Assembly: GCA_002813895.1 (NCBI GenBank)
Contig: CP024912.1
Coordinates: 1,674,001-1,738,000 of the forward strand
Length of the DNA: 64,000 bases
Origin: Cyanobacterium sp. HL-69
GTDB lineage: Bacteria; Cyanobacteriota; Cyanobacteriia; Cyanobacteriales; Cyanobacteriaceae
Reading direction: 5' to 3'
The notes below the pieces were generated by a model, which was not told the DNA's origin, searched no databases, and was given only the letters and a program-made list of their open reading frames with translations. Shown in pieces: positions 48,957-58,609 of this stretch (position 1 is the stretch's first letter; each line of letters begins with the position of its first letter). The translations under genes and the position numbers were made by a program.

Positions 48957-49712
48957 ATGGCATTACCTAACCTTAATCATATCGGGGAAGCAACAATTAA
49001 TAAGATAGCGACAAAGGCTTTTGAAACTCAGGTGACACAAGCAAGGGAATTGAGTGTTAATGTGAAAGTCAGTCGTCAAAATCTTCGTAAAGGCATTCTC
49101 GAATCCTTGGAAATTAATGGACAAGGGTTAATAATGAAAAGGGGCTTGAGTTTAGAGCAAATGAATATTAGTCTCCATGAGATTGGAGTTAACCCCCTCA
49201 AGGCATTGATGGGCAATGTACAGTTAACCAAACCCAGTGAAGGTAATGCTTGTATTATTCTCTCTGAAAAAGATATTTGTACGGCGTTAAATATCGGCTA
49301 TCTCAACGGCATCGCTTCTCAATATGATGTTTCTGTGGATAATCATCCTGTACATATTAAGTTTGAGAATGTTAATTGTCGCATTTTATCTGACCATCGC
49401 ATCATGGTTGAGGCTAAAGTATTGGTAAAGGAAACAAATACCATGGAGAGGGTATGTATATTATTTAAACCTATTATTTGTGATCAGGGTAATGGTGTTT
49501 TGCTGGATGATTTGGAATATGTAGAGGGTAAGGGTTTATCTTCTATAATCATTGATGCTTTCATTTCTCAGATTTGTGATGTTTTTAATTTAGACCATTT
49601 TGTTATTGATGGTATTTCTTTACAGGTGAATAATCTTGATTTTTCTGAGGGTATGTTGCGTTTATCGGCTTTAGCTGGAATTACCCATTTTCCCATGGGT
49701 AGTAATGGATGA
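48957..49712 (+). CDS. DUF2993 (LmeA-like) family protein
   Basis: A 251-residue protein with no signal peptide. Features of DUF2993 are NKIATKAFETQVTQARELSVNVK near the start, ILESLEINGQGLIMKRGL, LTKPSEGNACIILSEKDICTALN, and the C-terminal VNNLDFSEGMLRLSALAGI. Mycobacterial LmeA relatives bind lipids; the cyanobacterial function is unknown. It stands alone between two divergent minus-strand genes. Confidence 0.82.
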   Translation: MALPNLNHIGEATINKIATKAFETQVTQARELSVNVKVSRQNLRKGILESLEINGQGLIMKRGLSLEQMNISLHEIGVNPLKALMGNVQLTKPSEGNACIILSEKDICTALNIGYLNGIASQYDVSVDNHPVHIKFENVNCRILSDHRIMVEAKVLVKETNTMERVCILFKPIICDQGNGVLLDDLEYVEGKGLSSIIIDAFISQICDVFNLDHFVIDGISLQVNNLDFSEGMLRLSALAGITHFPMGSNG

Positions 49713-49857
49713 TACTAAATTTTGTTTTAATAAGGTACTAATTATTTGGGGAACGAGGAACAGTTTATAATTATATATTAATAAGCTAATCCTCTCTATT
49801 TCATCAGGTTAATGAATGGGTATGTTATCTAATAAGGATTTGCTATGGTTCAATATT

Positions 49858-50640
49858 TTATGGTTGTTTAAGCAAACTTAATTCATAAAAATAAAGAGCA
49901 ACGGGCTTATTAAATGCTAGAAAATAATCTGGATCTTGGGGTGATAAATAGACAGCAGTATATTGCTTTGCTGTAATATAATTGGGGTCAATTAATTCAT
50001 ATTTGGTAGTAGTTTCCACTAGATTAATATAAATATTGTTAGGGCGACGAAAAAATTGTCTGGTAATTTCACTGGTGATAAACTGTTTTTTATTAATAGT
50101 TTGTTGTTGTCTGCCTATGACGGTGGAAATTAGTTCATTTTCTTCACTAAATTTGGTAATTTGTTCAGTGGAGTTTTGTTGATTAATGATGACATTTTTA
50201 ACATTTTCCTCTCCTAAATAAGCCTGTGCGATCGCCCTTGCATTAAAACCACGATCTGCTATGATTACTTGATTATTATTAATTGTTGTGGGCAAAAACT
50301 TGTTTGAATTACTATTAATAATAGTAGGGATAAACTTTACATTAAAATTTATATTTTGGTCAATATATTGAGCATTTTGTGAAAAACCAGGGGTTTCAAA
50401 TTTAGGAGCAAGGGGTGCTATTTGCTCTTTTAAAATATTACTAACTTGCCAATTTCCTTCAAACCAACGGGGATAAATTAATTCTTTTTCTGGAGATGGT
50501 AAAGATATTTGATTATTCCAATTAGGATAACTATTGATTCTTTGTTCTAAGTTTTCGGCAAGAACTGGATTAATATAAATTAGGAAAAAAACTAAAGTTA
50601 AAGAAATTAATATAGAAATTATTTTGACAAATGGGAGCAT
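49858..50640 (-). CDS. Exported protein, DUF6816-like
   Basis: A 260-residue protein with an N-terminal signal sequence (hydrophobic about 6-24, cleavage likely after NPVLAEN-type AxA). YPRWFEGNWQVSN and FVKFIP-type strands recall the lipocalin-like DUF6816 family of cyanobacteria and plastid lumen. Other conserved-looking parts are DRGFNARAIAQAYLG and QFFRRPNNIYINLVETTTKYEL. Function unknown; probably periplasmic or thylakoid-lumenal. Confidence 0.75.
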   Translation of the reverse strand: MLPFVKIISILISLTLVFFLIYINPVLAENLEQRINSYPNWNNQISLPSPEKELIYPRWFEGNWQVSNILKEQIAPLAPKFETPGFSQNAQYIDQNINFNVKFIPTIINSNSNKFLPTTINNNQVIIADRGFNARAIAQAYLGEENVKNVIINQQNSTEQITKFSEENELISTVIGRQQQTINKKQFITSEITRQFFRRPNNIYINLVETTTKYELIDPNYITAKQYTAVYLSPQDPDYFLAFNKPVALYFYELSLLKQP

Positions 50641-50829
50641 TATTTCTTTTTTTAGGTATGATAATGTGAGCTATAAACTATAGATTATAAATTAATTCTG
50701 ACGATGTACTATCAACAAAATTAATTTAATTGTTAATTAGACATTGATTCAGATATTTCTTCTATCGTCTCATCTCTTTTGACCATAAAATATTGTAAAA
50801 TTTACTGTATCTTAGTCATAATTAAACTT

Positions 50830-51501
50830 ATGAGTAAAATATTAATTGTCGAAAATGAGCAGAAACTAACTAAGTTTTTGCAAGAAGGATTAAAGTATCA
50901 AGGTTATGAGGTGATGATTGCCGAGGATGGGCTAGTTGGTTTAACCATGGCAAGGGAATCTCGCCCTGACTTGATTGTTATTGATTGCATTTTACCAGGG
51001 TTATCAGGGTTAGAAGTTTGTCGCCGTTTACGTTTAGCAGGGGATAAGGTGCCTATTATTCTCTTGACGGCACAGGATGAGATTAACGACAGGGTAGCAG
51101 GATTGGACGCAGGGGCGGATGATTATGTATTGAAACCCTTTACCATGGAAGATTTGTTGAGTAGGTTAAAGGCTAGTTTACGACGTAGTGGGGAAGAAGA
51201 TCCAGATTTATTGCATTTTGTTGACCTTAGCTTAAATCGTCGCACTAGGGAAATTAAAAGGGGCGATCGCACCATAGACTTAACCGCAACGGAGTATGAT
51301 TTACTAGAGTACCTTATCTCTAATGCAGGGGAGGTTTTAACCCGTGACCAAATTTTGCAGAGGGTATGGGGATATGACTTTGGGGGCGACTCCAACATCA
51401 TTGAAGTATATGTGCGCTATCTTCGCTTAAAATTAGAAGCCAATAAAGAAAAAAGATTGATTCAAACCGTCAGGGGTGTTGGTTATGTTCTCAAGGAATA
51501 G
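50830..51501 (+). CDS. OmpR/PhoB-type response regulator
   Basis: A 223-residue regulator from ATG 50830; an in-frame ATG at 50779 would add 17 residues with no receiver similarity. The receiver domain has the phospho-acceptor Asp in VIDCILPG (D52), Thr in LLTAQDE and Lys in LKPF (K102). The acidic pocket near the N-terminus reads VENE, so the second of the usual two acidic residues is Asn (N9). The C-terminal winged helix includes LTATEYDLLEYL and DSNIIEVYVRYLRLKL. No histidine kinase gene is adjacent, so this is an orphan regulator. Confidence 0.9.
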   Translation: MSKILIVENEQKLTKFLQEGLKYQGYEVMIAEDGLVGLTMARESRPDLIVIDCILPGLSGLEVCRRLRLAGDKVPIILLTAQDEINDRVAGLDAGADDYVLKPFTMEDLLSRLKASLRRSGEEDPDLLHFVDLSLNRRTREIKRGDRTIDLTATEYDLLEYLISNAGEVLTRDQILQRVWGYDFGGDSNIIEVYVRYLRLKLEANKEKRLIQTVRGVGYVLKE

Positions 51502-51597
51502 GAAAAAATTGACAATAAATCATTGACCATTAACAATAAAAGAAGAAGAGATAATTAAAAATTACTTCTATTAAAGACACTCCCAAAACTGTTAAAT

Positions 51598-52914
51598 ATG
51601 AATAAACAACCTAAAATAATTGTATTAGACGATGACCCTACAGGTTCTCAAACCGTCCATAGTTGCTTATTATTAATGCAGTGGGATGTAGATACCCTTC
51701 GAGATGGTTTACGGGATGAATGTCCTATTTTCTTTATCCTCACCAACACAAGGGCTTTAAACCCTCAAGAAGCCTCCCGTACTACCCAAGAAGTATGTCG
51801 TAATCTCAAAAGTGCGATCGCCCTTGAAGCCATAGAAGACTACGTCATTGTAAGTCGCTCAGATTCAACCCTCAGAGGACATTACCCCATAGAAACCGAC
51901 ACCATCGCCCAAGAATTAGGAGACTTTGACGCCCATTTTCTCATTCCAGCTTTTTTTGAAGGGGGTAGAATCACTCGCAACAGTACCCATTATCTAATCA
52001 TTGATGGAGTAGAAACCCCCGTCCACCAAACAGAATTTGCCCAAGACTCAGTATTTGGTTATAGCTACAGCTATTTACCTGATTATGTCAGCGAGAAAAC
52101 CGACGGTAAAATTAAACCAGAAGAAGTACAATGCTTTGTATTAGAAGACATTAGAAAAGGCACCCAAGAAAGACTCAGAAAATTAAATAACAATCAATGT
52201 TGTGCCGTCGATGCCGAAACACAATCCGACTTAGATAAATTCGCCCAAGACTTACTCGCCGTTGCCAGAGAAGGCAAAAAATTTCTTTTCCGTAGTGCCG
52301 CCAGTATTCTAACTTCCCTTGCAGGAGTAGGCAAACAGCCCGTCCAAGCCGAAAATATGGGTAAATATAAACCCACCAATAACACTGGAGTTATTTTAGT
52401 CGGTTCCCATGTCAAAAAAACCACCCAACAACTAAATCAATTATTACAACAACCCGAAATTGCAGGTATTGAAATTGACGTAGTATTACTGCGAGATAAC
52501 CCCGACTCCCGACAGGAAATCATCACCCAAGCCCTAGCCAAAGTAAGCCAAGCCCTCTCAAACAGTAAAACCCCTGCTATTTATACCAGTAGAGAAGAAT
52601 TAACCTTTGCAGACATAGCCACCCGTCTCGAATTTGGGAAACAAGTATCGAGTCTTTTAATGGAAATTGTCAAAGGATTACCCCAAGATATTGGCTTTTT
52701 GATTAGTAAAGGGGGTATCACCTCCAACGATGTTTTGAGCGATGGTTTAAGCCTGAAGGAAGCCAGACTACTAGGGCAAATCCTGCCAGGATGCTCAGTT
52801 ATTACCACCCCTGCCAATCATCATTTATTCCCTAATCTGCCTGTGGTTTTATTCCCCGGAAATGTGGGTGACAAGGACGGTTTAGTTACCGCTTATCAAC
52901 GTTTAAATAGTTGA
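51598..52914 (+). CDS. Four-carbon acid sugar kinase family protein (DUF1537)
   Basis: A 438-residue protein beginning IIVLDDDPTGSQTVHSCLLL, the substrate-binding start of the DUF1537/OtnK kinases. Other family blocks are FILTNTRALNPQEA, VIVSRSDSTLRGHYPIE, VLVGSH-like ILVGSHVKKTTQQL and GFLISKGGITSNDVL. The family phosphorylates threonate, erythronate and related acids, but the cyanobacterial substrate is not known. Its stop lies 4 bp from the pth stop in convergent orientation. Confidence 0.87.
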   Translation: MNKQPKIIVLDDDPTGSQTVHSCLLLMQWDVDTLRDGLRDECPIFFILTNTRALNPQEASRTTQEVCRNLKSAIALEAIEDYVIVSRSDSTLRGHYPIETDTIAQELGDFDAHFLIPAFFEGGRITRNSTHYLIIDGVETPVHQTEFAQDSVFGYSYSYLPDYVSEKTDGKIKPEEVQCFVLEDIRKGTQERLRKLNNNQCCAVDAETQSDLDKFAQDLLAVAREGKKFLFRSAASILTSLAGVGKQPVQAENMGKYKPTNNTGVILVGSHVKKTTQQLNQLLQQPEIAGIEIDVVLLRDNPDSRQEIITQALAKVSQALSNSKTPAIYTSREELTFADIATRLEFGKQVSSLLMEIVKGLPQDIGFLISKGGITSNDVLSDGLSLKEARLLGQILPGCSVITTPANHHLFPNLPVVLFPGNVGDKDGLVTAYQRLNS

Positions 52915-52918
52915 TGGT

Positions 52919-53515
52919 TTAATTATACAAACTCATCGCCTTCTCAATACCATCTTTTAAACTAAGCTCGATCGCACTTTGAGTAACATCCATCAAATCT
53001 TGTACAATGGGGGCTTCACTGGAGGAAAACTTTCCTAAAACATGACCGATAGTTTCTTTTTTGCCCTCGGATTTGCCAATGCCGATGCGACAACGGGGAA
53101 ACTTTTGACCCCCTACATGACTTATAATCGATTTCATGCCATTATGACCCCCCGCCGAACCAGAAAGCCTTAATCGGATTTTGCCTAGGGGAATATCCAT
53201 GTCATCATAAACAATCAAAAGGTCATCAAGACTCAACTTATACCAATCAATTACCGCCCTCACTGATTGCCCAGAGCGATTCATATAGGTTAACGGTTTT
53301 AACAGCCTTACTTTTTGACGATGGGGGGCTATACCTTCACAAAAAAGAGCGTTAAATTTACTATTTTTTTGCCAACTAAAACCCCATTTATCTGCTAAAT
53401 AATCAACTATTTCAAAACCAATATTATGTCTAGTTTTGTCATATTTTGACTCAGGATTTCCTAAACCCACAATTAAGCTAGAAATAACTATTTTTTTTTG
53501 TTTTTCTTCTTTCAT
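52919..53515 (-). CDS. pth: Peptidyl-tRNA hydrolase
   Basis: A 198-residue enzyme that recycles peptidyl-tRNA dropped from ribosomes. GLGNPESKYDKTRHNIGF contains N20 and the catalytic H30; other conserved parts are PLTYMNRSGQSV, DDLLIVYDDMDIPLGKIRLR and GSAGGHNGMKSI. The catalytic Asp is in YDDMD. Length is normal. It is downstream of an unrecognised cyanobacterial gene on the same strand, with 64 bp between them. Confidence 0.96.
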   Translation of the reverse strand: MKEEKQKKIVISSLIVGLGNPESKYDKTRHNIGFEIVDYLADKWGFSWQKNSKFNALFCEGIAPHRQKVRLLKPLTYMNRSGQSVRAVIDWYKLSLDDLLIVYDDMDIPLGKIRLRLSGSAGGHNGMKSIISHVGGQKFPRCRIGIGKSEGKKETIGHVLGKFSSSEAPIVQDLMDVTQSAIELSLKDGIEKAMSLYN

Positions 53516-53579
53516 GAATCTGGTTATTTTTAATTATTTCATTAATTCTCTTAATATTTAAAAAATATTTCCCATTCCC

Positions 53580-54464
53580 TCAGTTTTCCTCACTCCAACA
53601 ACTACGCCACTGAGATTCTGCCTGTGCGATCGCATATAACCTTGTAATACGTTGATAGCGTTTTTGTAAAGCGTTTAACTTATTGATAATAGCAACGATT
53701 TTAGTGCGATCGGCACTTAACCCTGTATCACCAAATTCAATCTCCCCCAACCGTAAACACATAGCCACCACAGGAGTAATATCCTTAATTTCCTTACTAG
53801 AAATATCCTCCTTTTCCACCACCAAACTAAGAAGATTAGGAGCATCAGCAATACCCTTAGAATTATCCCTATTTTTCAGAGCCATCTCCAAAACCTTAGC
53901 AGGAATTTGAGCAGGAAGAATATTATACTCCTTCAACAAATCATTTCCCCGAGAAGAAATTTCCGTCAACACCTCCCCCAAAGAATCCTCAATTTCATCA
54001 TAAAAATGTAAAACATCATCAGGATTTAAAACATCAGAAAAAAGATTAACCCCAGAAGAAATCTCAGCACTTAAACCCTCAATACCAGCTTGTAAACTAT
54101 TAACCTCCGACGGCACCTCCTGCGGAATAACCCCCGTCAAACTCTGAGGAAAATCCACAAAAAGATTATTATCTGGCACATCTATCTCCACCAAATAATT
54201 AGATAACTTGACCAAAAAATCCTTACCTAATCCCTTAATTCCCCCCTGTAAATCAACCTTTTGTTGATAACTCAAAGCCAAAAAACTATCAGGATACTTT
54301 TGAGTACATATCTGATAACTAGCCAACACCAACTGCTTAGCCACCACGGGAGTAAAATGTTTAATATAGTCCTCATATAAACTGTACAACTCCTTGCCCA
54401 GTAACCGAACTTCCGTATCCAATACCGTCAAATCACCACGTAACTGCTTGATTGACTTGGCCAT
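53580..54464 (-). CDS. Conserved cyanobacterial protein of unknown function
   Basis: A 294-residue soluble, mainly helical protein without signal or membrane segments. It begins MAKSIKQLRGDLTVLDTEVRLLGKELYSLYEDYI, a likely coiled coil, and later has HFYDEIEDSLGEVLTEISSRGNDLLKEYNI and LNALQKRYQRITRLYAIAQAESQWRSCW at the end. I do not recognise the family. It is the third gene of the rpsB-tsf strand, followed by pth. Confidence 0.75.
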   Translation of the reverse strand: MAKSIKQLRGDLTVLDTEVRLLGKELYSLYEDYIKHFTPVVAKQLVLASYQICTQKYPDSFLALSYQQKVDLQGGIKGLGKDFLVKLSNYLVEIDVPDNNLFVDFPQSLTGVIPQEVPSEVNSLQAGIEGLSAEISSGVNLFSDVLNPDDVLHFYDEIEDSLGEVLTEISSRGNDLLKEYNILPAQIPAKVLEMALKNRDNSKGIADAPNLLSLVVEKEDISSKEIKDITPVVAMCLRLGEIEFGDTGLSADRTKIVAIINKLNALQKRYQRITRLYAIAQAESQWRSCWSEEN

Positions 54465-54497
54465 TACTCTACATCCATAAACAACAACACATAATCA

Positions 54498-54546
54498 AAA
54501 TCCCCCTTCCTCCCCAAAAGGGAGTAGCCATCAGGCAAAGGGGGAA
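54498..54546. repeat. C-rich nested hairpin repeat between tsf and the next gene
   Basis: An inner hairpin CTCCC-(CAAAA)-GGGAG at 54508-54522 is nested in a wider pair of CCCCC and GGGGG tracts. It lies 3' of tsf on its strand and may weaken readthrough into the following gene. It resembles the C-rich repeat near 946. Confidence 0.45.
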
Positions 54547-54580
54547 AGATTCACAAATCTAACAAATGCAAGGGAAAAAT

Positions 54581-55243
54581 CTACACAACGCCGCCAGTTT
54601 GAGCAGCAACCTCTTCAGCAAAATTAGTCTCTTCCTTCTCGATACCTTCACCTAAAATGAAACGAGAGAAACGACGAACTTGGATATTTTCACCAATTTT
54701 AGCAACTTGTTGAGTAATCAACTCCTCTACAGTAACACTTTGATCCCTTACATAGGGTTGAGAAAGTAAACACATTTCGCCAAGGCGTTTTTGGATTCTA
54801 CCCTCAACAATTTTTTCCTTGATATTGTCTGGCTTATTACCCAAATCATCACGGCCCATTTCAATGGCTTTTTCCTCATCCACAATCTCTTGAGGAATAT
54901 CAGAAATCTTAACATATTCCACATTAGGACAAGCCGCAATCTGCATAGCAATGTTTTTGGCAAGGGCTTGGAAATCTTCCCTTCTAGCTACGAAATCAGT
55001 TTCACAGTTTACTTCTACAATTACCCCAATGCGTCCACCAGTGTGGATATAGCTTTCCACGATACCTTCAGCGGCAACTCTACCAGCTTTTTTCTCGGCG
55101 GAGGTAATACCTTTTTGACGTAACCATTCCATCGCCTTTGCGATGTCGCCATCACTTTCCTTGAGGGCTTTTTTGCAGTCCATCATCCCTGCATTGGTTT
55201 TATCTCTAAGCTCTTTTACTTGCTTTGCTGATATTTCTGCCAT
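54581..55243 (-). CDS. tsf: Translation elongation factor Ts
   Basis: A 220-residue nucleotide-exchange factor for EF-Tu, of the short cyanobacterial form. The N-terminal UBA-like part is [42 protein letters not shown]. The core has [17 protein letters not shown] and the C-terminus [26 protein letters not shown]. It follows rpsB, as in most bacteria, with a 226-bp spacer. Confidence 0.97.
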   Translation of the reverse strand: MAEISAKQVKELRDKTNAGMMDCKKALKESDGDIAKAMEWLRQKGITSAEKKAGRVAAEGIVESYIHTGGRIGVIVEVNCETDFVARREDFQALAKNIAMQIAACPNVEYVKISDIPQEIVDEEKAIEMGRDDLGNKPDNIKEKIVEGRIQKRLGEMCLLSQPYVRDQSVTVEELITQQVAKIGENIQVRRFSRFILGEGIEKEETNFAEEVAAQTGGVV

Positions 55244-55469
55244 AATTAATTACTTTAGTTTGTATTAAATTTTAAAAATTATCTTAAATAATCATTACAT
55301 AAATCGAGTCCCATGCTCTTAGTTTTTCTGGAAACAGGATTTATCATTTCACCATACAACGGAAATCAAAAACAAATTTTACTCACCGCCAAAAGTATCT
55401 AGGTTATAGACACAATTAACAGTAAGTAAAAGTTACATTGTCAACGGCTAAGTTGTCAATTAAGAGAAA

Positions 55470-56279
55470 TTACTCCTCTTCGCCACCAGCATCTTCGGTG
55501 TCAGAGTAATCATCATCTTCATAATCTTGGTCTTCAGCAGATTCTATGGTTTCTACAGACTCAAGAAACTCATCCACAGTGCCTTCAGCCACAGCTTTAC
55601 CATAGCGCCCTTCATAGATAGCATCAGCTAATTTACCAATGATTAGCTTAATGGAACGAATAGCGTCATCATTAGCAGGAATAGGTAAATCAACCAACTC
55701 AGGGTTACAGTTAGTATCCAACATAGATACCACAGGTAAATTAAGTTTTTGACATTCTTTGATGGCGTTATGCTCACGACGAATATCGACAATGATAACA
55801 AGGTCAGGAATTCTGTTCATGTCCTTGATACCACCGAGGTACTTTCTGAGTTTGGTTAACTCACGACGTAATACCGAAGCCTCTTTTTTAGGTCTTCTGT
55901 CTAATGCACCACTTTCCTCGAGGGCTTCTAAGTCTTTGAGGTGAGCAACACGGGCTTTGATGGTTTCCCAGTTAGTTAGCATCCCCCCCAACCAACGTTG
56001 GTTAATGTAGAATGCACCACAACGGGCTGCTTCTTGGGCAATGATACCAGCAGCTTGGCGTTTGGTACCTACAAATAAAACTTTTTTACCGCTTTCGGCA
56101 GCTTTTTTGACGTAGTTATAAGCCTCGTCCATTAATTGGGCGGTTTGTACTAGGTCAATGATATGAACCCCATTTCTAGCGGTGTAGATGTACTGAGACA
56201 TCTTGGGATTCCAACGGCGCGTTTGGTGTCCGAAGTGAACACCAGAATCTAATAGCTCTTTTAAGCTAACTACTGGCAT
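55470..56279 (-). CDS. rpsB: 30S ribosomal protein S2
   Basis: A 269-residue S2. It begins [27 protein letters not shown] and has [36 protein letters not shown] and [26 protein letters not shown]. The C-terminus is extended and acidic ([21 protein letters not shown]), a tail seen in several cyanobacterial S2 proteins. An AAAGGAGA ribosome site precedes the start. The decayed IS701-like element ends about 184 bp upstream, so the rpsB promoter region is close to its left end. Confidence 0.97.
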   Translation of the reverse strand: MPVVSLKELLDSGVHFGHQTRRWNPKMSQYIYTARNGVHIIDLVQTAQLMDEAYNYVKKAAESGKKVLFVGTKRQAAGIIAQEAARCGAFYINQRWLGGMLTNWETIKARVAHLKDLEALEESGALDRRPKKEASVLRRELTKLRKYLGGIKDMNRIPDLVIIVDIRREHNAIKECQKLNLPVVSMLDTNCNPELVDLPIPANDDAIRSIKLIIGKLADAIYEGRYGKAVAEGTVDEFLESVETIESAEDQDYEDDDYSDTEDAGGEEE

Positions 56280-56513
56280 TTGATTTTCTCCTTTATTCGG
56301 GTTTATCCTCTATCTAGGCGATTAAAATTTCTCTGTCAGAAACACCCGACATCCTAGATATGTGAATTTTTTACAACTTTTCTAGTTTAGCTCAATTACA
56401 GCTTTTTTTCCATACCTCAGCATAAAATCAGATGGGCATTGTTTTCCCATAATCAATCCATTGAATATCCCTCTTTTGTCACTTTCCGAAATAACTAATC
56501 GGAAAAAATGAAT

Positions 56514-57610
56514 TTATCCACTGAGAAAATGAATCATACAATTATTGCTGTGGTTCAGTAAATGATTAAACCCTATCCATAATAAATCGCTCTCCATTAT
56601 TCTTAACCAAGGTAACATTGTGCAAAAGATGAGCATTGGTTTAACCATAATTCGATAGTTAATCAATGTATTTTTCCAACTACTAAAATCACGCCAATCT
56701 TCTGTGATGAAGATTTTCTTATCTTGAGTCTCTACTATTTTTTTTTGATTAATTAAGTCTGTAATAGGTTTAGTTTTTAAGCTAATCATCCAGTAAACAC
56801 TATTAATAATTTCCCACCATTTTTCTATATCTTCTCCCTTGGTTAAACGATAATCTGTCCAGCCTAATTCTTGTTTACACTGCCGAAATCCATACTCTAC
56901 CCATGTACGTTGACCATATAAATTTCCCATGGTTTTTTTCTGTTGAGTTCTCGTTTTTTGGATGTTAGTCATTACAAAACTAGTGCTGTTTTCTGGCATA
57001 GTTTCTGTGTTAGTAGTAATTTGCCAATAAGTTATTTCTCTTCTGAGACCATAAATAATTTCTCTAATGTATCTATCTTCTTTTTTACCATCACTAAAGG
57101 GAAAGTAATATTTCTATAAAGACCATAAACATTTACTGATACTATACCTTGATCTATTTTCCCTAAGCTTCCCAAATATTGTCGAGAAGTATAATCTGTG
57201 TTATTTCCTTATCTTGGTGCGCGTTCCCTTGCGTCTTTCGCCGACGCGGGGTCGCACCGCTTTTTACGATCTCCTGTTTCATCAATGATTACTGTAATCG
57301 GTGTATCAATCAGTATACTTAAAATATATTTTAAACGTACTTTTTCCAAGTCTGATGAATTCCAATTAGATTTTGTCAAAAAATGATGTAAACCTTGAGA
57401 GGAAACATTAACAATTTTACTTATTTCTGGCAAAGATTTTCTTTTGAGTGTTGAAATTAATCCTAAGTGTAAATATTTAAAATATTCATAATTACGCACA
57501 TCGGAAAATAAAGAACGATAAAACGAACAATAGTTATCAATCAGAGGAACTGTTTCTGTGGGATTTCGAGGTAAGTGTTGCCTGATTTGTTCAGCTATAT
57601 CCATTGCCAT
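56514..57610 (-). pseudogene. IS701-family transposase, interrupted and internally deleted
   Basis: The N-terminal part from 57610 (MAMDIAEQIRQHLPRNPTETVPL) continues to the first catalytic region, IIDETGDRKK. A 51-bp hairpin insertion at 57209-57259 then brings a TAA. After it the frame reads NNTDYTSRQYLGSLGKIDQGIVSVNVYGLYRNITFPL. About 100 residues, including the second catalytic Asp region, are missing. Frames rejoin at SDGKKEDRYIREIIYG, and the protein ends with NLYGQRTWVEYGFRQCKQELGW, which carries the catalytic Glu region. At least two separate lesions mean it cannot be active. Confidence 0.82.
57209..57259. repeat. 51-bp GC-rich hairpin inserted in the IS701-like transposase
   Basis: Removing these 51 bp restores the IS701 reading (GDRKK followed by GNNTDY). 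The insert is far more GC-rich than its surroundings and folds on itself: GGTGCG pairs with CGCACC, an inner CCC with GGG, and GCGTC with GACGC around a GGCGAAA loop. It contains no ORF and puts a TAA in frame with the transposase. It looks like a small dispersed palindromic element that moved into an already resident IS. Confidence 0.75.
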
Positions 57611-57720
57611 AATTGCGTTTCATTTTTACTATCTTTTTATTTTGCCACTTTTTCTCTCGGAAAGTGACAAAAGAGGGATATTCTTTATTATGTGGATGTT
57701 TCAGTTTTAAGGTTACCTAA

Positions 57721-58609
57721 GAACCTGTTTGAAAAGTCTTGATGTAGAATATGTCAGTGAAAAACTGACAAAAAAAAGAAATGACAAGACTATCATACGA
57801 TACTGACCTCACTGATTACCAGTGGGAAATTTTAAAATCATTAATTCCTCCGGCTAAAACTGGGGGCAGAAATAGCTCTGTGAATATTAGAGAGGTACTT
57901 AATGCCATCTTTTATCTTCTTGCCAATGGAATAAAATGGAGGGCAATGGCTCACGACTTTCCCAAATGACAAACGGTTTACACTTATTTTCGAGGTTGGG
58001 AATCTTATGGTACATGGCGTGGAATTAATCAGCAACTATGGGAACAAGTACGAATAGAAGCGGGAACAAACCCAAAACCTAGTGCCGGTAGTATTGATAG
58101 TCAGTCGGTAAAAACCGCAATGGGTGGAGAAGAAATCGGCTTTGATGGTGGAAAGAAAGTCAAGGGTAGAAAAAGAACGATTTTGGTTGATACCATGGGT
58201 TTGGTACTAGATTTATGTGTTCATGGTGCAAAACGTTCAGATCATCAAGGAATGAAATTGTTAGCCCAAAACACTTCGCAGTTTTGGGCATGTTTAAAAA
58301 TAATTTGGGTGGATAGTACTTTTGCAGGGAAAGAATTTATCGCCAAGATACAGAGAGAATTTGGCTGGAAATTAGAGCATGTAAAAAAGACAGATGAAGA
58401 ACCAGGTTTCACGGTGATACCCAAAAGATGGGTAGTAGAGAGGACATATTCATGGTTTGGTCATTATCGAAGATTGAGTAAAGATTATGAATTTTTACCA
58501 ACTACCAGTGAAATGATGATTTTTGCCAGTATGATTCATATTATGCTGAGAAGATTTGAGCGTCAATCTCAAAATATCTAACCCACTTCTGAACTTTTCA
58601 AACAGCTTC
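57721..58609 (+). mobile_element. IS5-family insertion sequence (889 bp)
   Basis: Terminal inverted repeats GAACCTGTTTGAAAAGT (57721-57737) and its complement at 58593-58609 agree at 16 of 17 positions. TAA occurs directly outside both ends (57718-57720 and 58610-58612), a 3-bp target duplication of the TNA type seen in part of the IS5 family. The single transposase frame has one in-frame TGA. It sits 37 bp from the IS701-like remnant. Confidence 0.88.
57781..58581 (+). pseudogene. IS5-family transposase with one in-frame TGA
   Basis: One frame of 266 codons begins MTRLSYDTDLTDYQWEILKSLIPP and ends with the HIMLRRFERQSQNI region. TGA at 57967-57969 falls between HDFPK and QTVYTYFRGW, where relatives have Trp (FPKWQTVYTYF), so TGG to TGA is likely. 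Otherwise the protein looks intact. The DDE residues are present in IDSQSVKT, IWVDSTFAG and VVERTYSWFGHYRRLSKDYE. Without readthrough the product would be 62 residues. A restart at ATG 58120 would leave out the first catalytic Asp. Confidence 0.85.

Larger units (their letters stand above)
56463..57683 (-). mobile_element. Decayed IS701-like insertion sequence
   Basis: Perfect 27-bp inverted sequences bound the element at 56463-56489 and 57657-57683 (GAATATCCCTCTTTTGTCAC and following bases). If the true ends begin at CCCTC, the flanking ATAT on each side (56465-56468, 57678-57681) could be a 4-bp target duplication, as usual for IS701. The length of 1.22 kb is below that of an intact element because of an internal deletion. 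The transposase is dead. Confidence 0.82.
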
